A stretch of 64,000 bases of DNA from the NCBI RefSeq assembly GCF_000517625.1, contig NZ_CP007055.1, positions 1,488,001 to 1,552,000 of the forward strand. Direction: 5' to 3'. The translations under genes and the position numbers were made by a program. Position 1 is the first letter of the stretch. Each line of letters starts with the position of its first letter. Source of the DNA: Halostagnicola larsenii XH-48 (lineage in GTDB: Archaea > Halobacteriota > Halobacteria > Halobacteriales > Natrialbaceae). Below, piece by piece: positions 1 to 9,028 of this stretch. The notes below the pieces were generated by a model, which searched no databases, was not told the DNA's origin, and saw only the letters and a program-made list of their open reading frames with translations.

Positions 1-1069
1 CGCTCGTCGGCATCGACTCGAGCGAGGCGTCACGCGCCTCCTCAACGCCACAGCGTACGCCGTGTTCGTCACCTACAGGGACGACGGGTTGGTTCGTCTT
101 CCGGCAGTCCGCCGTCGCGGACGGACAGCGGTCGGCGAAGACGCAGCCGGCGGGGGGTACGGACCGGTCAGATGGCTCTCCCTCGAGCGTCGGGAGTCGA
201 GTCCCGGGCTCGGACCGGCCGGGGAGGGATCCCAGCAACGCCTTCGTGTAGGGGTGGGTGGGATTCGAGCGAACCGAATCGACCGATCCTCGCTCGACGA
301 CGACACCGTCGTACATGACGAGGACTCGATCGCAGCGTTCCGCGACGACCCCGAAGTCGTGGCTGATCAACAGAATACCCATCTCGGTAGAGTCGGTGAG
401 CGCGTCGAGGCGATCCAAAATCGCGCTCTGGGTCGTCGTATCCAGTCCCGTCGTCGGCTCGTCGGCGATCAGTACCGACGGCTCGCGGGCGAGCGCGACG
501 GCCAGCAGCACTCGTTGGCACATCCCACCGCTCAACTGGTGGGGGTAGGCGTCGATCCGTTCTTCGGGCTGGGGGATGCCGACCGTCTCCAGCAACTCGA
601 GGACCCTGGTTCTCGTCTTTCGAGACCGGAGGCGCGAACTCGCTCCGACCGCGAGTTCCCTGAGCAGTGACTGGGCGTCCGGTCGCCGGCTGACGCGGAG
701 CGCCTCGGCGATCTGCTCGCCGATCGTGTAGACCGGATTGAGCGCCGTCGAGGGGTCCTGCGAGACCAGCGCGAGTTCTCGAGCCCGAAGGTGTTGCAGC
801 GTTCGGTCGTCGGCCGTCGTGAGCTCTGTCCCGTCGAATCGGATGTTTCCACCGACGATTTCGCCGGGCTCCTCGAGGCCGACGATCGATCGCGCCGTGA
901 CCGACTTTCCGCAACCACTCTCGCCGACGAGACCGACGATTTCGCCGGACGCGACCTCGAACGACGCGCCGTTGACGGCGTGGACCGGATCGCCCCCGGT
1001 CCGGAACCGGACGTGCAGGTCGTCGACTGAGAGACTCGGGCTCACGTCAGGGTCGCCCCCGTTTCCCAT
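1..1069 (-). CDS. dppD: Peptide-type ABC importer ATP-binding protein (partial)
   Basis: ATPase subunit of an Opp/Dpp-type peptide (or nickel) importer, working on the cytoplasmic face of the membrane. The 356 codons in view hold Walker A GESGCGKS near residues 49-56, a Q-loop (SQDP, ~103), signature LSGGMCQR (~179-186), Walker B VLIADEP (~199-205) and an H-loop (LLISHDF). The Cys-containing C-terminal segment (FADRCP) typical of OppD/DppD follows. The ATG at 1069 lies 23 bases inside the end of the dppC-like gene, which supports translational coupling. The gene runs off the left edge with no stop, so a following or fused second ATPase cannot be judged. Substrate cannot be read from the sequence. 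Confidence 0.93.
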   Translation of the reverse strand, partial: MGNGGDPDVSPSLSVDDLHVRFRTGGDPVHAVNGASFEVASGEIVGLVGESGCGKSVTARSIVGLEEPGEIVGGNIRFDGTELTTADDRTLQHLRARELALVSQDPSTALNPVYTIGEQIAEALRVSRRPDAQSLLRELAVGASSRLRSRKTRTRVLELLETVGIPQPEERIDAYPHQLSGGMCQRVLLAVALAREPSVLIADEPTTGLDTTTQSAILDRLDALTDSTEMGILLISHDFGVVAERCDRVLVMYDGVVVERGSVDSVRSNPTHPYTKALLGSLPGRSEPGTRLPTLEGEPSDRSVPPAGCVFADRCPSATADCRKTNQPVVPVGDEHGVRCGVEEARDASLESMPTS

Positions 1070-1976
1070 CCTCAAGGTGATTCGGATCCAGTACGTCTCG
1101 CAGTCCGTCCCCGAGCAGGTTACAGCCGATCACGGTGAGCGCGATCGCGACGCCCGGCACGGTGATGAGCCACGGTGCGGACCGGAGATACTGCCGGCCG
1201 TCGGCGATCATCGTCCCCCATTCGGCCGTAGGCGGTTGCGCGCCGAGGCCGAGAAAGGAGAGGCCGGCGGCGGCGAGGACGACGGTTCCGAGGTTGAGCG
1301 TCGCGAGAACGACGACCGGACTGACGACGCTCGGTAGCAGGTGGCGTCTGGCGATCCGCCGTTTGGGCGTCCCGTAGAGGCGAGCACACTCCACGAACGG
1401 TCGTTCTTTGACGGCAAGGACGGTTCCGCGCACGACGCGAGCGTAGGTGGCCCACCCGACTACCGAGAGTGCGATCACGACGTTGTGCAGGCTTGGACCG
1501 AGCGTCCCCGCGATCACGAGCGCCAGAACGAGTCCGGGAAACGCCAGTTGAACGTCGACCAGCCGCATCAGGACGGTGTCGACGATTCCGCCGTTGACGG
1601 CCGCGACGAGGCCGATAGCCGTTCCGAGGACCATCCGGACCCCCGTCGCGCCGACCGCGAGAGCGAGCGAAACGCGCGCTCCGTAGACGAGGCGGGTCGC
1701 CACGTCGCGACCGAGCGCGTCGGTCCCGAGCGGGTGGGCGAGCGACGGCCCCTGAAGACGGGCCTCGAGCGCCTGTGCCGTCGGGTCGTACGGGGCGAGC
1801 ACCGGTCCGACGATAGCGACGAGGGCAAGCGTGCACACAATTGCGCCGCCGAGGCGAACCTGTCCGTTCGTTCGAAGCGCCGTCCCGAAACGGGTCCGTG
1901 GGAGTCCACGAATCGTTTCGAGGACCCGTGTCGCGGCCAGACGTAACCGCTCTCGACCAGCGACGTGTTCGCTCAT
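1047..1976 (-). CDS. dppC: Peptide-type ABC importer permease, DppC-like
   Basis: Second membrane subunit of the importer, 309 residues. After a polar N-terminus there is a first membrane span (~45-65), the N-terminal DppC segment with GTDALGRD (typical of OppC/DppC), and about five more spans. The EAA loop that docks on the ATPase is visible (ECARLYGTPKRRIARRH). Its start overlaps the stop of dppB by four bases (ATGA) and its end overlaps the ATPase start by 23 bases, so the three genes form one tight operon. No substrate-binding protein gene lies next to them in the window. Confidence 0.93.
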   Translation of the reverse strand: MSEHVAGRERLRLAATRVLETIRGLPRTRFGTALRTNGQVRLGGAIVCTLALVAIVGPVLAPYDPTAQALEARLQGPSLAHPLGTDALGRDVATRLVYGARVSLALAVGATGVRMVLGTAIGLVAAVNGGIVDTVLMRLVDVQLAFPGLVLALVIAGTLGPSLHNVVIALSVVGWATYARVVRGTVLAVKERPFVECARLYGTPKRRIARRHLLPSVVSPVVVLATLNLGTVVLAAAGLSFLGLGAQPPTAEWGTMIADGRQYLRSAPWLITVPGVAIALTVIGCNLLGDGLRDVLDPNHLEDGKRGRP

Positions 1977-2926
1977 CGGCGTTCACCTCCGCTCGAGGTC
2001 GGCCCGAGGCGCGGATCGAGCGCGAGGTAGGCGAGGTCGACGAGATGATTCGTCGCGACGAACGCGGTGGCGGTCACCAGAACGACTCCCTGGATAACCG
2101 GGAAATCTCGAGCGAAGACCGCATCGACGAGGAGCGTTCCGAGGCCCGGCCGCTGAAAGACGACTTCGACGATTACCGCCCCGTTGAGGACGAAGCCGAA
2201 CTGGAGGCCGACGATCGTCACCACGGGGATCAGCGCGTTCCGAAGCGCGTGTTTGTACACCACGAGCCGCTCTCGGAGCCCTTTCGCCCGCGCGGTATCG
2301 ACGTATTCCGCTTCGAGCACCTCGAGCATCGAGGCTCGGACCAGCCGCGTCACGACCGCCGCCGTTCCGGTGCCGAGGGTGATCGCGGGGAGCACGAGAT
2401 GGCCGAGCGTCCCAACGCCGGAAACGGGGGTTAGTCCTAACCAGAGCGAACAGACGAGAATCAGCAGGTAGCCCACCCAGAAGTTCGGCATCGAAACGCC
2501 GAGCAACGCGACGACCTGGCTGGTTCGGTCGATCCACGTATCGCGGTGGACGGCGCTGGCAACGCCCGCCGGAACGGCGAGCAACAGCGAGACGGCGATG
2601 GCTGCCAGGGCAAGCTCGAGCGTGTTAGGGAAGTACTCGACCAGCAGCGACGCGACGGGTTCCGAGCGGGCGTAAGAGGTGCCGAGGTCGCCCTGAAGAA
2701 CGTCCGTAAGCCACGAGATGTACTGAGAGAGAAACGGCTCGTTGAGACCGTGCTCGGCCCGGAAGGCCTCTATTTCGGCCTGCGAGGGCGGGCTCTGGCG
2801 TTGCTCTCTGAGGATCGTCGACGCAGGATCGCCCGGCGTGAGAAACACGAAGCTGTAGGTGAGAAGCGAGACGCCAGCGAGCACGACCGCGAACGATCCA
2901 ATCCGACGGAAGAGGGCGCATATCAT
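1973..2926 (-). CDS. dppB: Peptide-type ABC importer permease, DppB-like
   Basis: First membrane subunit of the importer, 317 residues from the ATG at 2926. This start puts the first membrane span (RIGSFAVVLAGVSLLTYSF) at the usual place. A longer frame to 3028 would add a polar, non-conserved extension and is rejected. The classic DppB features are present: FLTPGDPA after the first helix, a GxSY segment (GTSYARSEPV), and an EAA loop (YVDTARAKGLRE). It heads the dppBCD operon. The AT-rich promoter-like DNA lies 230-400 bases upstream, leaving either a long 5' leader or a closer promoter I cannot recognise. Confidence 0.93.
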   Translation of the reverse strand: MICALFRRIGSFAVVLAGVSLLTYSFVFLTPGDPASTILREQRQSPPSQAEIEAFRAEHGLNEPFLSQYISWLTDVLQGDLGTSYARSEPVASLLVEYFPNTLELALAAIAVSLLLAVPAGVASAVHRDTWIDRTSQVVALLGVSMPNFWVGYLLILVCSLWLGLTPVSGVGTLGHLVLPAITLGTGTAAVVTRLVRASMLEVLEAEYVDTARAKGLRERLVVYKHALRNALIPVVTIVGLQFGFVLNGAVIVEVVFQRPGLGTLLVDAVFARDFPVIQGVVLVTATAFVATNHLVDLAYLALDPRLGPTSSGGERR

Positions 2927-3440
2927 GGGTCGCAACTCCGAGTTGTCGTCGTCATGGATGGTTCCGTAGGCGACCGCGTCCGGCCCGTCAGCCGACAGAC
3001 TCGCCTGTCTCGCACGCGGGCTGTCCAACGGGAGGCGACCGGGAGGGTTCGAACGGTCTCGGCGTTCGTCACCCGATCGACTATCAGCCGTTCACAGGCC
3101 TCGAGACGCCTGCCATCCGAGTGATTGCAGTCGAAACGGCAATTCACGCCAATCAACTCAACTTTAGCTAATGAAACATTGGTTGTAATACTTTGGGTTT
3201 GCCTATCGAAACGGATCGTCGAGAGGCCTTGGTCCGATTGGAGCGCCCGGAGATGGAATCCACCCATCATTATCACTGAAACCCATCCATATATTAAATA
3301 TTATTATTTCAGTTGAAGATTTAATAATACGCCCGTCCGCACACCGTCACTCACCCGCTCGAGTGAAGCGGTTGAGCCGACGGAAACCGCCCATTGTGCT
3401 GGACACACGGTTTTTGTATCATCCGGCCGAAACGCCGGTA
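2927..3440. other. Divergent intergenic region (dppB / HD hydrolase)
   Basis: No convincing gene in this 514-base stretch. The part from about 3160 to 3330 is far more AT-rich than the surroundings and contains several TATA-like strings. An 8-base inverted repeat, TATTAAAT at 3292-3299 and ATTTAATA at 3319-3326, has a 19-base spacer. A TTTTTGTATC string at 3411-3420 is correctly placed for a leaderless start at 3441. The region probably carries the promoters for both flanking transcripts. Confidence 0.6.
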
Positions 3441-4679
3441 ATGAAGGTGATCAAGGATAGCGTCCACGACCACATCCAGATCGACGGCATCGCCCGCGAT
3501 CTGATCGATACGCCTCCGCTACAGCGGCTCCGTCGAATCAAACAGCTCGGAACGGTCTCGCTCGTCTATCCGTCGGCGAATCACACTCGGTTCGAACACA
3601 GCCTCGGCGTCTACCACCTGGCGTGTAACGCCCTCGAGCAACTCGGCGTCGACGGGCAACTGGGAAAACGCGTCCAGGCCGCCGCCCTGTTACACGACGT
3701 CGGACACGGGCCGTTCAGTCACAACCTCGAGTCGTTGACCTACCGCCGGACGGGCCGATACCACGACGACGTTCACGACCTGCTGGCCGAAGGCGACGTT
3801 GGAGACGCGCTACGGGACCACGACTTGGACCCGGCGGCGGTCGCCGACTTGGTCGCCGGCGACGGCCGGTTCGGGCAACTGATATCGGGCGAACTCGACG
3901 TCGATCGGATGGACTACCTCGTCCGGGACGCCCACCATACGGGCGTTCCGTACGGAACGATCGATCACGGACGCCTCGTGCGCGAACTCTCTTTCGTCGA
4001 CGGCGAACTCGTCCTCGCCGAGGGGAACGTCCAGACGGCAGAAAGCCTGCTCGTCGCTCGTGCGCTCATGAACCCGACCGTCTACAGCCACAGCGTCGCC
4101 CGAATCAGCAAGGCGATGCTCAGACGTGCGGGCGAACGGCTTCTCGAGCAAACCGAAACCGACGCGGCGACGCTCCAGCGGATGGACGACCACGACCTGG
4201 TCGCAGCCCTGCGCTCGAACCCCGAGACGGCGGAGTACTCTCGCAGACTCGACAACCGCGATCTCTACAAACGCGCCGTCTGGGCGGAGATAGACGACGT
4301 TCCCGGCGGGATCATCGAAGCCGACCACGACTCCATCCGCGAGTTCGAACACGAAATCGCGGCCGAAGCGGATGTCGACTCCGAAGCGGTGATTCTGGAC
4401 GTACCGGATCGACCGTCGATGACCGAATCCACGTCTCGAGTGATGGTAAACGGCGACGTTCGATCGCTGGGCCAGCAGTCGCCGCTGGTCGATGCACTGC
4501 GCGGGTCCCAGTACTCACAGTGGCGACTCGGGGTCTACTCGCCCGCTGACTCGAGTGTCAGGGTCGGGAGGGCGGCGCTCGACGTGCTCGGTCTCGACAT
4601 CGACGGCCCGCTCGTTAGCGACGTTCGCGACGGCCTGTACACGACCTTAGATCAGTTCGTCGGCGACTCGAGCGACTGA
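3441..4679 (+). CDS. HD-domain phosphohydrolase (dNTPase-like)
   Basis: Metal-dependent phosphohydrolase of the HD superfamily, related to SAMHD1/dGTPase-like proteins; the true substrate is unknown. From the ATG at 3441 it has 412 residues. It starts with the family's KDSVHDHI segment, followed by LQRLRRIKQLG, RFEHSLGVYH (~50-59) and the metal-binding LLHDVGHGPFSH (~83-94). A further conserved DVDRMDYLVRD segment comes later. An upstream in-frame ATG at 3363 would add 26 residues outside the family. The chosen start has a TATA-like TTTTTGTATC 21-30 bases before it. It stands alone, convergent with the lipoprotein gene. Confidence 0.88.
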   Translation: MKVIKDSVHDHIQIDGIARDLIDTPPLQRLRRIKQLGTVSLVYPSANHTRFEHSLGVYHLACNALEQLGVDGQLGKRVQAAALLHDVGHGPFSHNLESLTYRRTGRYHDDVHDLLAEGDVGDALRDHDLDPAAVADLVAGDGRFGQLISGELDVDRMDYLVRDAHHTGVPYGTIDHGRLVRELSFVDGELVLAEGNVQTAESLLVARALMNPTVYSHSVARISKAMLRRAGERLLEQTETDAATLQRMDDHDLVAALRSNPETAEYSRRLDNRDLYKRAVWAEIDDVPGGIIEADHDSIREFEHEIAAEADVDSEAVILDVPDRPSMTESTSRVMVNGDVRSLGQQSPLVDALRGSQYSQWRLGVYSPADSSVRVGRAALDVLGLDIDGPLVSDVRDGLYTTLDQFVGDSSD

Positions 4680-4684
4680 CCGGC

Positions 4685-5143
4685 CTACTCGGTGGTAATT
4701 TCGACGCGCAGGTCGTCGCCGTCGGACAGCGTGTATTCGGTCGGGTCGACCTCCTCGTCGTCGACGAAACACGCGATTTCGGTGCCCTCTTCGCTGGCGT
4801 CGTACTCCGTTCCGTCGATAGTGAGACGGCGATTTCCACTCTCCTGGGTGTACTCGAAGTCAGGAAGGAGGTCGAGGCCCTCCGCGACCGTTACTCGACT
4901 CTTTCCTTCCATGTACCAGTCGTCGTCGCCCTCGTGGAGGTGAAAGGAGAGCGACTCGGTGTCGACGTTTTCGGATTGAAACTGGTCCTGGGAGAGGTCG
5001 AACTCGGAGCCGTCGATCAGCAGTTCGATATCGCCGGTGGCGTTGATCCGGTCGGAATCCTGATTCCCGCGGCCTTGCCCACCGTTCAGACAGCCGGCCA
5101 GCGAGAGCGTCACGGCGCCGACGAGCACCGCCCGTCTCTTCAT
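4685..5143 (-). CDS. Small secreted lipoprotein
   Basis: 152-residue protein of unknown function, probably anchored outside the cell membrane. It begins MKRRAVLVGAVTLSLAGC: a twin-arginine pair at residues 3-4, a short hydrophobic stretch, and a lipobox with the acceptor cysteine at residue 18. This is the usual pattern of haloarchaeal Tat lipoproteins. The mature part is very acidic and beta-rich, with two similar IDG(S/T)E segments and no catalytic motif I recognise. The start at 5143 was chosen because the signal peptide begins there; a longer frame to 5194 would put 17 polar residues before it. Divergent from the amidohydrolase gene. Confidence 0.8.
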   Translation of the reverse strand: MKRRAVLVGAVTLSLAGCLNGGQGRGNQDSDRINATGDIELLIDGSEFDLSQDQFQSENVDTESLSFHLHEGDDDWYMEGKSRVTVAEGLDLLPDFEYTQESGNRRLTIDGTEYDASEEGTEIACFVDDEEVDPTEYTLSDGDDLRVEITTE

Positions 5144-5269
5144 ATCGATTGGTAGCGGGTCGACGGTCAAAAGATATCCGTTCCGTTCTCGCACTCGCCG
5201 CCATTGCAGGACCAGTTCACGCTAGCCCACCAGCGAACGGTTCAAGGGGGTGACAACGAAAGGAGGTGT

Positions 5270-6292
5270 ATGGAACGCACGGGCACGATTCTTCGGGGGA
5301 GGGAGTTCGAACCCGTCGAAGGACGAATCGTCGTCGGTAGCGACGGTCGAATCGATCGAATCGAAGAAGAACGCGTCGAGAGCGACGATATCATTATCCC
5401 CGCGTTCGTCAACGCGCACACTCACATCGGCGACTCGATCGCCAAGGAGGCCGGCGGCGGGCTCTCGCTCGAGGAACTGGTCGCGCCACCAGACGGGCTG
5501 AAACACCGGTTGCTGCGCGAGGCATCGCGAAACGAACTCGTCTCGGCGATGAGCCAGTCGCTACAGTACATGGAACGGGCGGGCACGGCCGCCTGTCTCG
5601 ACTTTCGCGAGGGTGACGTCGAGGGCGTCGAGATGTTTCGCGAGGCCGCCGCCGGAAAAGATATCGAGGCGTTCGCGCTGGCTCGCGGCTCGGTCGAGGC
5701 GATGGAAGCGGGCGACGGATTCGGGGCCAGCGGCGCGAACGACGACGTTTTCGACCGCGAACGCAGGGCGACGCGAAACGCGGGCAAGCCGTTCGGGATC
5801 CACGCCGGCGAGGTCGACGAGAGCGACATCAACCCGGCGCTCGACCTCGATCCGGACTTTCTCGTCCACGTCGTCCATCCGCGACCACTTCACCTAGAGC
5901 GGATCGAAGACAGCGAGGTGCCGATCGCCATCTGTCCGCGCTCGAACCTCGTCACGGGTGTCGGCTTACCGCCCGTCTCGGACCTCCTCGAGCGAACGAC
6001 GGTCGCGCTCGGGACCGACAACGTGATGCTCAACTCGCCGTCGATGTTCCGCGAGATGGCGATGCTCGCGAAGCTCACCGACGTTCCGGCCGCGGAAATC
6101 CTCCGAATGGCAACGGTCAACGGCGCGGAGATCGCCGATCTCGAGTACGGCGTGCTCGAGCCCGGCAAGAAGGGGAAACTCGTCGTCTTCGACGGCGACT
6201 CGAGAAACCTCGGTGGAGCAAGAGACCCGGTCCGCGCGGTCGTTCGTCGCGCGAGCGTCGACGACATCCGCGAGGTCATCTTTTCGAACTGA
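5270..6292 (+). CDS. Amidohydrolase-family metal-dependent hydrolase
   Basis: 340-residue cytoplasmic enzyme of the amidohydrolase superfamily (cytosine deaminase / TRZ-ATZ-like branch). Metal-binding NAHTHIGDS lies at residues ~48-56 (His50, His52), an IHAGE segment near the middle, a second His in VHVVHP, and the conserved GTDN near residue 248. The ring substrate cannot be predicted. The ATG at 5270 follows an AGGAGGTG string with only one base between, too close for a normal Shine-Dalgarno, so that match may be accidental. The 3' end (IFSN-stop) is followed by an extra decayed copy of itself; see the repeat at 6274-6330. Confidence 0.85.
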   Translation: MERTGTILRGREFEPVEGRIVVGSDGRIDRIEEERVESDDIIIPAFVNAHTHIGDSIAKEAGGGLSLEELVAPPDGLKHRLLREASRNELVSAMSQSLQYMERAGTAACLDFREGDVEGVEMFREAAAGKDIEAFALARGSVEAMEAGDGFGASGANDDVFDRERRATRNAGKPFGIHAGEVDESDINPALDLDPDFLVHVVHPRPLHLERIEDSEVPIAICPRSNLVTGVGLPPVSDLLERTTVALGTDNVMLNSPSMFREMAMLAKLTDVPAAEILRMATVNGAEIADLEYGVLEPGKKGKLVVFDGDSRNLGGARDPVRAVVRRASVDDIREVIFSN

Positions 6293-6330
6293 ACGGTCGT
6301 CTTCTCGAACTGAACGGTCACCTTTCCGAA
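6274..6330. repeat. 21-base tandem repeat across the amidohydrolase stop codon
   Basis: Copy 1 (6274-6294) encodes the last residues and stop of the amidohydrolase. Copy 2 (6295-6315) repeats it with two differences, including the CGAACTGAAC with the TGA. Copy 3 (6316-6330) is a partial match, GGTCACCTTTCCGAA. The period is exactly 21 bases. Confidence 0.9.
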
Positions 6331-6372
6331 GGTGTAATCGTCCGTTCGAACCGCGTCCGTGAACGCGTCGTC

Positions 6373-7152
6373 TCAGAGCTGGCCGGACCGAATCCGTTCT
6401 TCGGCCGCTGCGAGCGCTTGCTCTCGGTCGAAGTCCTCGACGATCCGCCGCAGGGTCGACTCCGTCTCGTCCTCGAGATCCAGGGCCTGCTCGGTCATGT
6501 TCGGGACGGCGCGAATGATGTTGTCGACGATCGGAATCTCGGCGACCTGCGGTGACCGCGAGAGCGGGTTGAGGTCGATGACGATTTCGGTCTTGCCCAT
6601 GGCCTCGAGCGCTTCGGCTCGGTCGCCGTCCTCTAAGGGAACCACGACGACGTCTGCCGTGTAAATGCCGTCCGAGTCGACCTTCGCGCGCTTGTGGTCC
6701 AAGTTCGGAATGCGGGCGTCCGCCTCGATCCCCTTTACGTCCTCGGCCCCGTGCTCAACGAGGTGTTCGGCGATGGCGTCGATCCGCTCGGGCGTGCGAT
6801 TGAACAGGTTGACCTCGAGGTCGGCGTCGACGGCGGCGGCGAGATCGACCATTTCTCCGGGGACGAGCGCGGCGACGTTCCCGTTGATCGAGAGTACCGG
6901 GTGCTCGGCGAGCAGTAGTTGTGCGGCTGCCGCACGTTCTGCGGCCGCGGCGCTCGGAATCGTCTCCTCGCCGAGGAGGTAATCGAAGGCGCTCCCGCGG
7001 CCTTCGGCGTGCATTCCCTGCAGGTGCGTGATCCCCTTCTCTACGCCAGCTTCGATCCGATGGCGCGTGAGCAGGTCCTGATATCTCGGGTGATCCTCGG
7101 GAATCTCCTCCTCGCGGTCGACCTCGGCGGGGACGGTCTCGTGATCGCTCAC
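6373..7152 (-). CDS. 4-phosphopantoate--beta-alanine ligase (phosphopantothenate synthetase)
   Basis: Archaeal CoA pathway enzyme (COG1701) that joins 4-phosphopantoate to beta-alanine using ATP to give 4'-phosphopantothenate. Family segments visible include HPRYQDLLTRHR, GMHAEGRGSAFDYLLGEE, NGNVAAL and NLFNRT. A GTG start at 7152 gives 259 residues. It is favoured because a TATA-like CTTTTTATC lies 22-29 bases before it, as in leaderless haloarchaeal genes, and the family begins just here. An ATG at 7305 would read through that promoter and into the next gene. The pantoate kinase gene, which makes its substrate, is directly upstream. Confidence 0.92.
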   Translation of the reverse strand: MSDHETVPAEVDREEEIPEDHPRYQDLLTRHRIEAGVEKGITHLQGMHAEGRGSAFDYLLGEETIPSAAAAERAAAAQLLLAEHPVLSINGNVAALVPGEMVDLAAAVDADLEVNLFNRTPERIDAIAEHLVEHGAEDVKGIEADARIPNLDHKRAKVDSDGIYTADVVVVPLEDGDRAEALEAMGKTEIVIDLNPLSRSPQVAEIPIVDNIIRAVPNMTEQALDLEDETESTLRRIVEDFDREQALAAAEERIRSGQL

Positions 7153-7170
7153 GAATCGTCGCTCGCGTCC

Positions 7171-7182
7171 GTCGATAAAAAG
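7171..7182 (-). promoter_or_regulatory. TATA-like box of the phosphopantothenate synthetase gene
   Basis: Read on the minus strand this is CTTTTTATCGAC, with its core 22-29 bases before the GTG at 7152. It decides the start of that gene. Confidence 0.6.
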
Positions 7183-7268
7183 CCGACCGATTCCCGCGGA
7201 CGCCCGTCTCGGTGGTCGACCAACTCGTCTTTCCGCTCGAGGCACTGCGAAAATCGGAGACCGCGACG

Positions 7269-8096
7269 TTATCTGAGGACTGCGCCCGCCGGATACGTCT
7301 CGCATGCGTCGGGTTCGTAGCCCGCATCCGAGAGCCCGGTTCCGAGCGCGAACACCGTGTCCCCCAGCATCGCCATCGACGCTTGCCCGCCGACGTCGGC
7401 CACGTCCTCGAGCGCGTCGCGAACGGCCGGCGTGAGCAACTCCGCCTCGCGAGCGAAGCCGCTCGAGGCCTCGACGAACGTCTCGAGGGTCGGTTCGTCG
7501 ACGACGCGCGCGAGTGCTCGCTCGCCTGCAGCCGATAGCAGCTCCGTATCTCCCGACAACACCTCGGCCGTCGAAAGCTGCCCGAACGAGACGTACTCGA
7601 CGCGCGCTCGTGCCGGAATGCCGTCCAGTTCGTTCGACGCCGGCGCGCCCGGCTCGAGGCGAATCGGAACGCCGCCGCGGGCCTGTGCGACGACGTCGCC
7701 CAGCCCGGTTCCGGCCCGCACTTCGGCAACGTGGGCGACCGTCACCAGTTCGTTTCTCGAGCGCGTCCGATCGAAGACCTGATTTGCCGCCAGTGCGGTC
7801 CCGAGCGCCATCGCCCCCGAGACGCCGAATCCGGACCCGAGGGGAATCTCCGATCGAGCCTCGACGCGGGCGGACGCCTCGAGGGACTCGAGGACGCCGG
7901 TCACGGGTTCGACGTCGATTTCTCGTCCGTCGAGGACGGTGACGGACTCCTCGGCCGGAGAAACCGTCACCTCGACGCCGTCGGACAGGGTGAGCCCCGC
8001 TCCTCGAGAGCCGGCGCTGGTCGGGTCCTCGTTCGGATGTGCGCTAAAAAATCCCGTAATATGCCCTGGTACGAACGCCGTCGCCTCCTCGCGCAT
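7269..8096 (-). CDS. Pantoate kinase (GHMP family)
   Basis: Phosphorylates pantoate with ATP to 4-phosphopantoate, the first step of the archaeal CoA branch (COG1829). 275 residues from the ATG at 8096, starting with FVPGHITGFF, a pantoate kinase N-terminus. The GHMP ATP-binding loop IPLGSGFGVSGA lies near residues 80-91, and a C-terminal GLSDAGYEPDACETYPAGA matches the family end. A GTTATACTCC box lies about 20-30 bases before the start. A longer frame to 8342 runs through the neighbouring regulator and is rejected. Followed after 116 bases by the synthetase gene, which has its own promoter-like box. Confidence 0.92.
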   Translation of the reverse strand: MREEATAFVPGHITGFFSAHPNEDPTSAGSRGAGLTLSDGVEVTVSPAEESVTVLDGREIDVEPVTGVLESLEASARVEARSEIPLGSGFGVSGAMALGTALAANQVFDRTRSRNELVTVAHVAEVRAGTGLGDVVAQARGGVPIRLEPGAPASNELDGIPARARVEYVSFGQLSTAEVLSGDTELLSAAGERALARVVDEPTLETFVEASSGFAREAELLTPAVRDALEDVADVGGQASMAMLGDTVFALGTGLSDAGYEPDACETYPAGAVLR

Positions 8097-8173
8097 TGGC
8101 GACCCTTGCGACTGGGGGAGTATAACGTTGCGGATTCGAATTACACCGCAGTTGTCGGCCGATTTTTCTATTA

Positions 8174-8866
8174 TCACGCGTTCTGTGTTTCCGATTGCCT
8201 CCCCGGCCGGTTCGCGACGGTCACGGTGACGAGTCTGGACTCGATCCGTCGAAGCGTCTGCCCGACTGAACTCGCGGAACAATCCAGTTTCAGTGCAATA
8301 TCCTCGTAGGTTGCCTCTCGAGGGACTTCGTAGTACCCGCATTCGTAGGCCGTGGACAAGACCTCGCGCTGTCGGGCGGTGAGTTCGTACAACTGCTGGC
8401 TGGCGGTGTGATCGTATTCTGAAACCGTCTCGACGGTGAGATCGGTGAGGTCACGGGTCTCGGCGACGAGTTGCTGGACATCCTCGGACGGCCCCGCGAC
8501 CGTCACCTTCAGGGACGATCGCATCGGATCGACAAACACCATCGGATATTGTATAAATACCGCATGATTCCGATGAGGTTCGAGAATCGCGCGATTGAAC
8601 TCGGTTGGGCGATAGCGAAGTTGTACCATCGCCGTCCGATGGGTGCGATTGATTTCACAGTGTACCAACCGGGGCAGGTCCTCGTCGAAGGATCGCCGAA
8701 TCGCCGACACCTCGCCCGTCACCTCGAGAAACACTGTTATCGTCCCGTCCGTCAAAATATCTACCTCGTGGATCGACTCGAGTGTCACCCCGTTCTCCCG
8801 AAACCGACGTTGCGTCGGGTCGAAGTACGCCCTCTGTGGGGTGACAACATACGTCACTCGTTTCAT
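8174..8866 (-). CDS. HTH_10 (bacterio-opsin activator type) transcription regulator
   Basis: 230-residue DNA-binding protein. The C-terminal ~55 residues form the HTH_10 domain of haloarchaeal Bat-like regulators: LTARQREVL, ECGYYEVPREATYEDIA, then SASSVGQTLRRIE. The N-terminal ~165 residues are a beta-rich region that may be a sensory domain, although no GAF or PAS signature is evident. The ATG at 8866 was chosen because conservation-like content begins there; the upstream frame to 9049 is unlike haloarchaeal protein. It lies immediately upstream of pantoate kinase with a 77-base gap. Its target is unknown. Confidence 0.85.
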   Translation of the reverse strand: MKRVTYVVTPQRAYFDPTQRRFRENGVTLESIHEVDILTDGTITVFLEVTGEVSAIRRSFDEDLPRLVHCEINRTHRTAMVQLRYRPTEFNRAILEPHRNHAVFIQYPMVFVDPMRSSLKVTVAGPSEDVQQLVAETRDLTDLTVETVSEYDHTASQQLYELTARQREVLSTAYECGYYEVPREATYEDIALKLDCSASSVGQTLRRIESRLVTVTVANRPGRQSETQNA

Positions 8867-9028
8867 AGAGCGGGACACAATTACCAATGGTAAAAACATT
8901 CCGGCCTGCGTTAACAGACAAACGACTGTGACCGTACTTGAGGCCGGTACGTTCCGACCCGGATATAAATGAGTTCGTTCCTGAAGAATCGAATCTTTGC
9001 TTGCGTCTACCGACAGTTTGCCCGTAAT

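Noticed and set aside
2923-3276. A 117-codon minus-strand frame that ends with ATGA over the dppB start
   Set aside because: The overlap is attractive, but the product is basic and Arg/Thr/Cys-rich, unlike haloarchaeal proteins, and codon third positions are not GC-biased in its first half. Kept out as a chance frame.
5262-5268. Strong Shine-Dalgarno match GGAGGTG before the amidohydrolase ATG
   Set aside because: Only one base separates it from the ATG, too close for a working site; recorded as chance unless the start is elsewhere.
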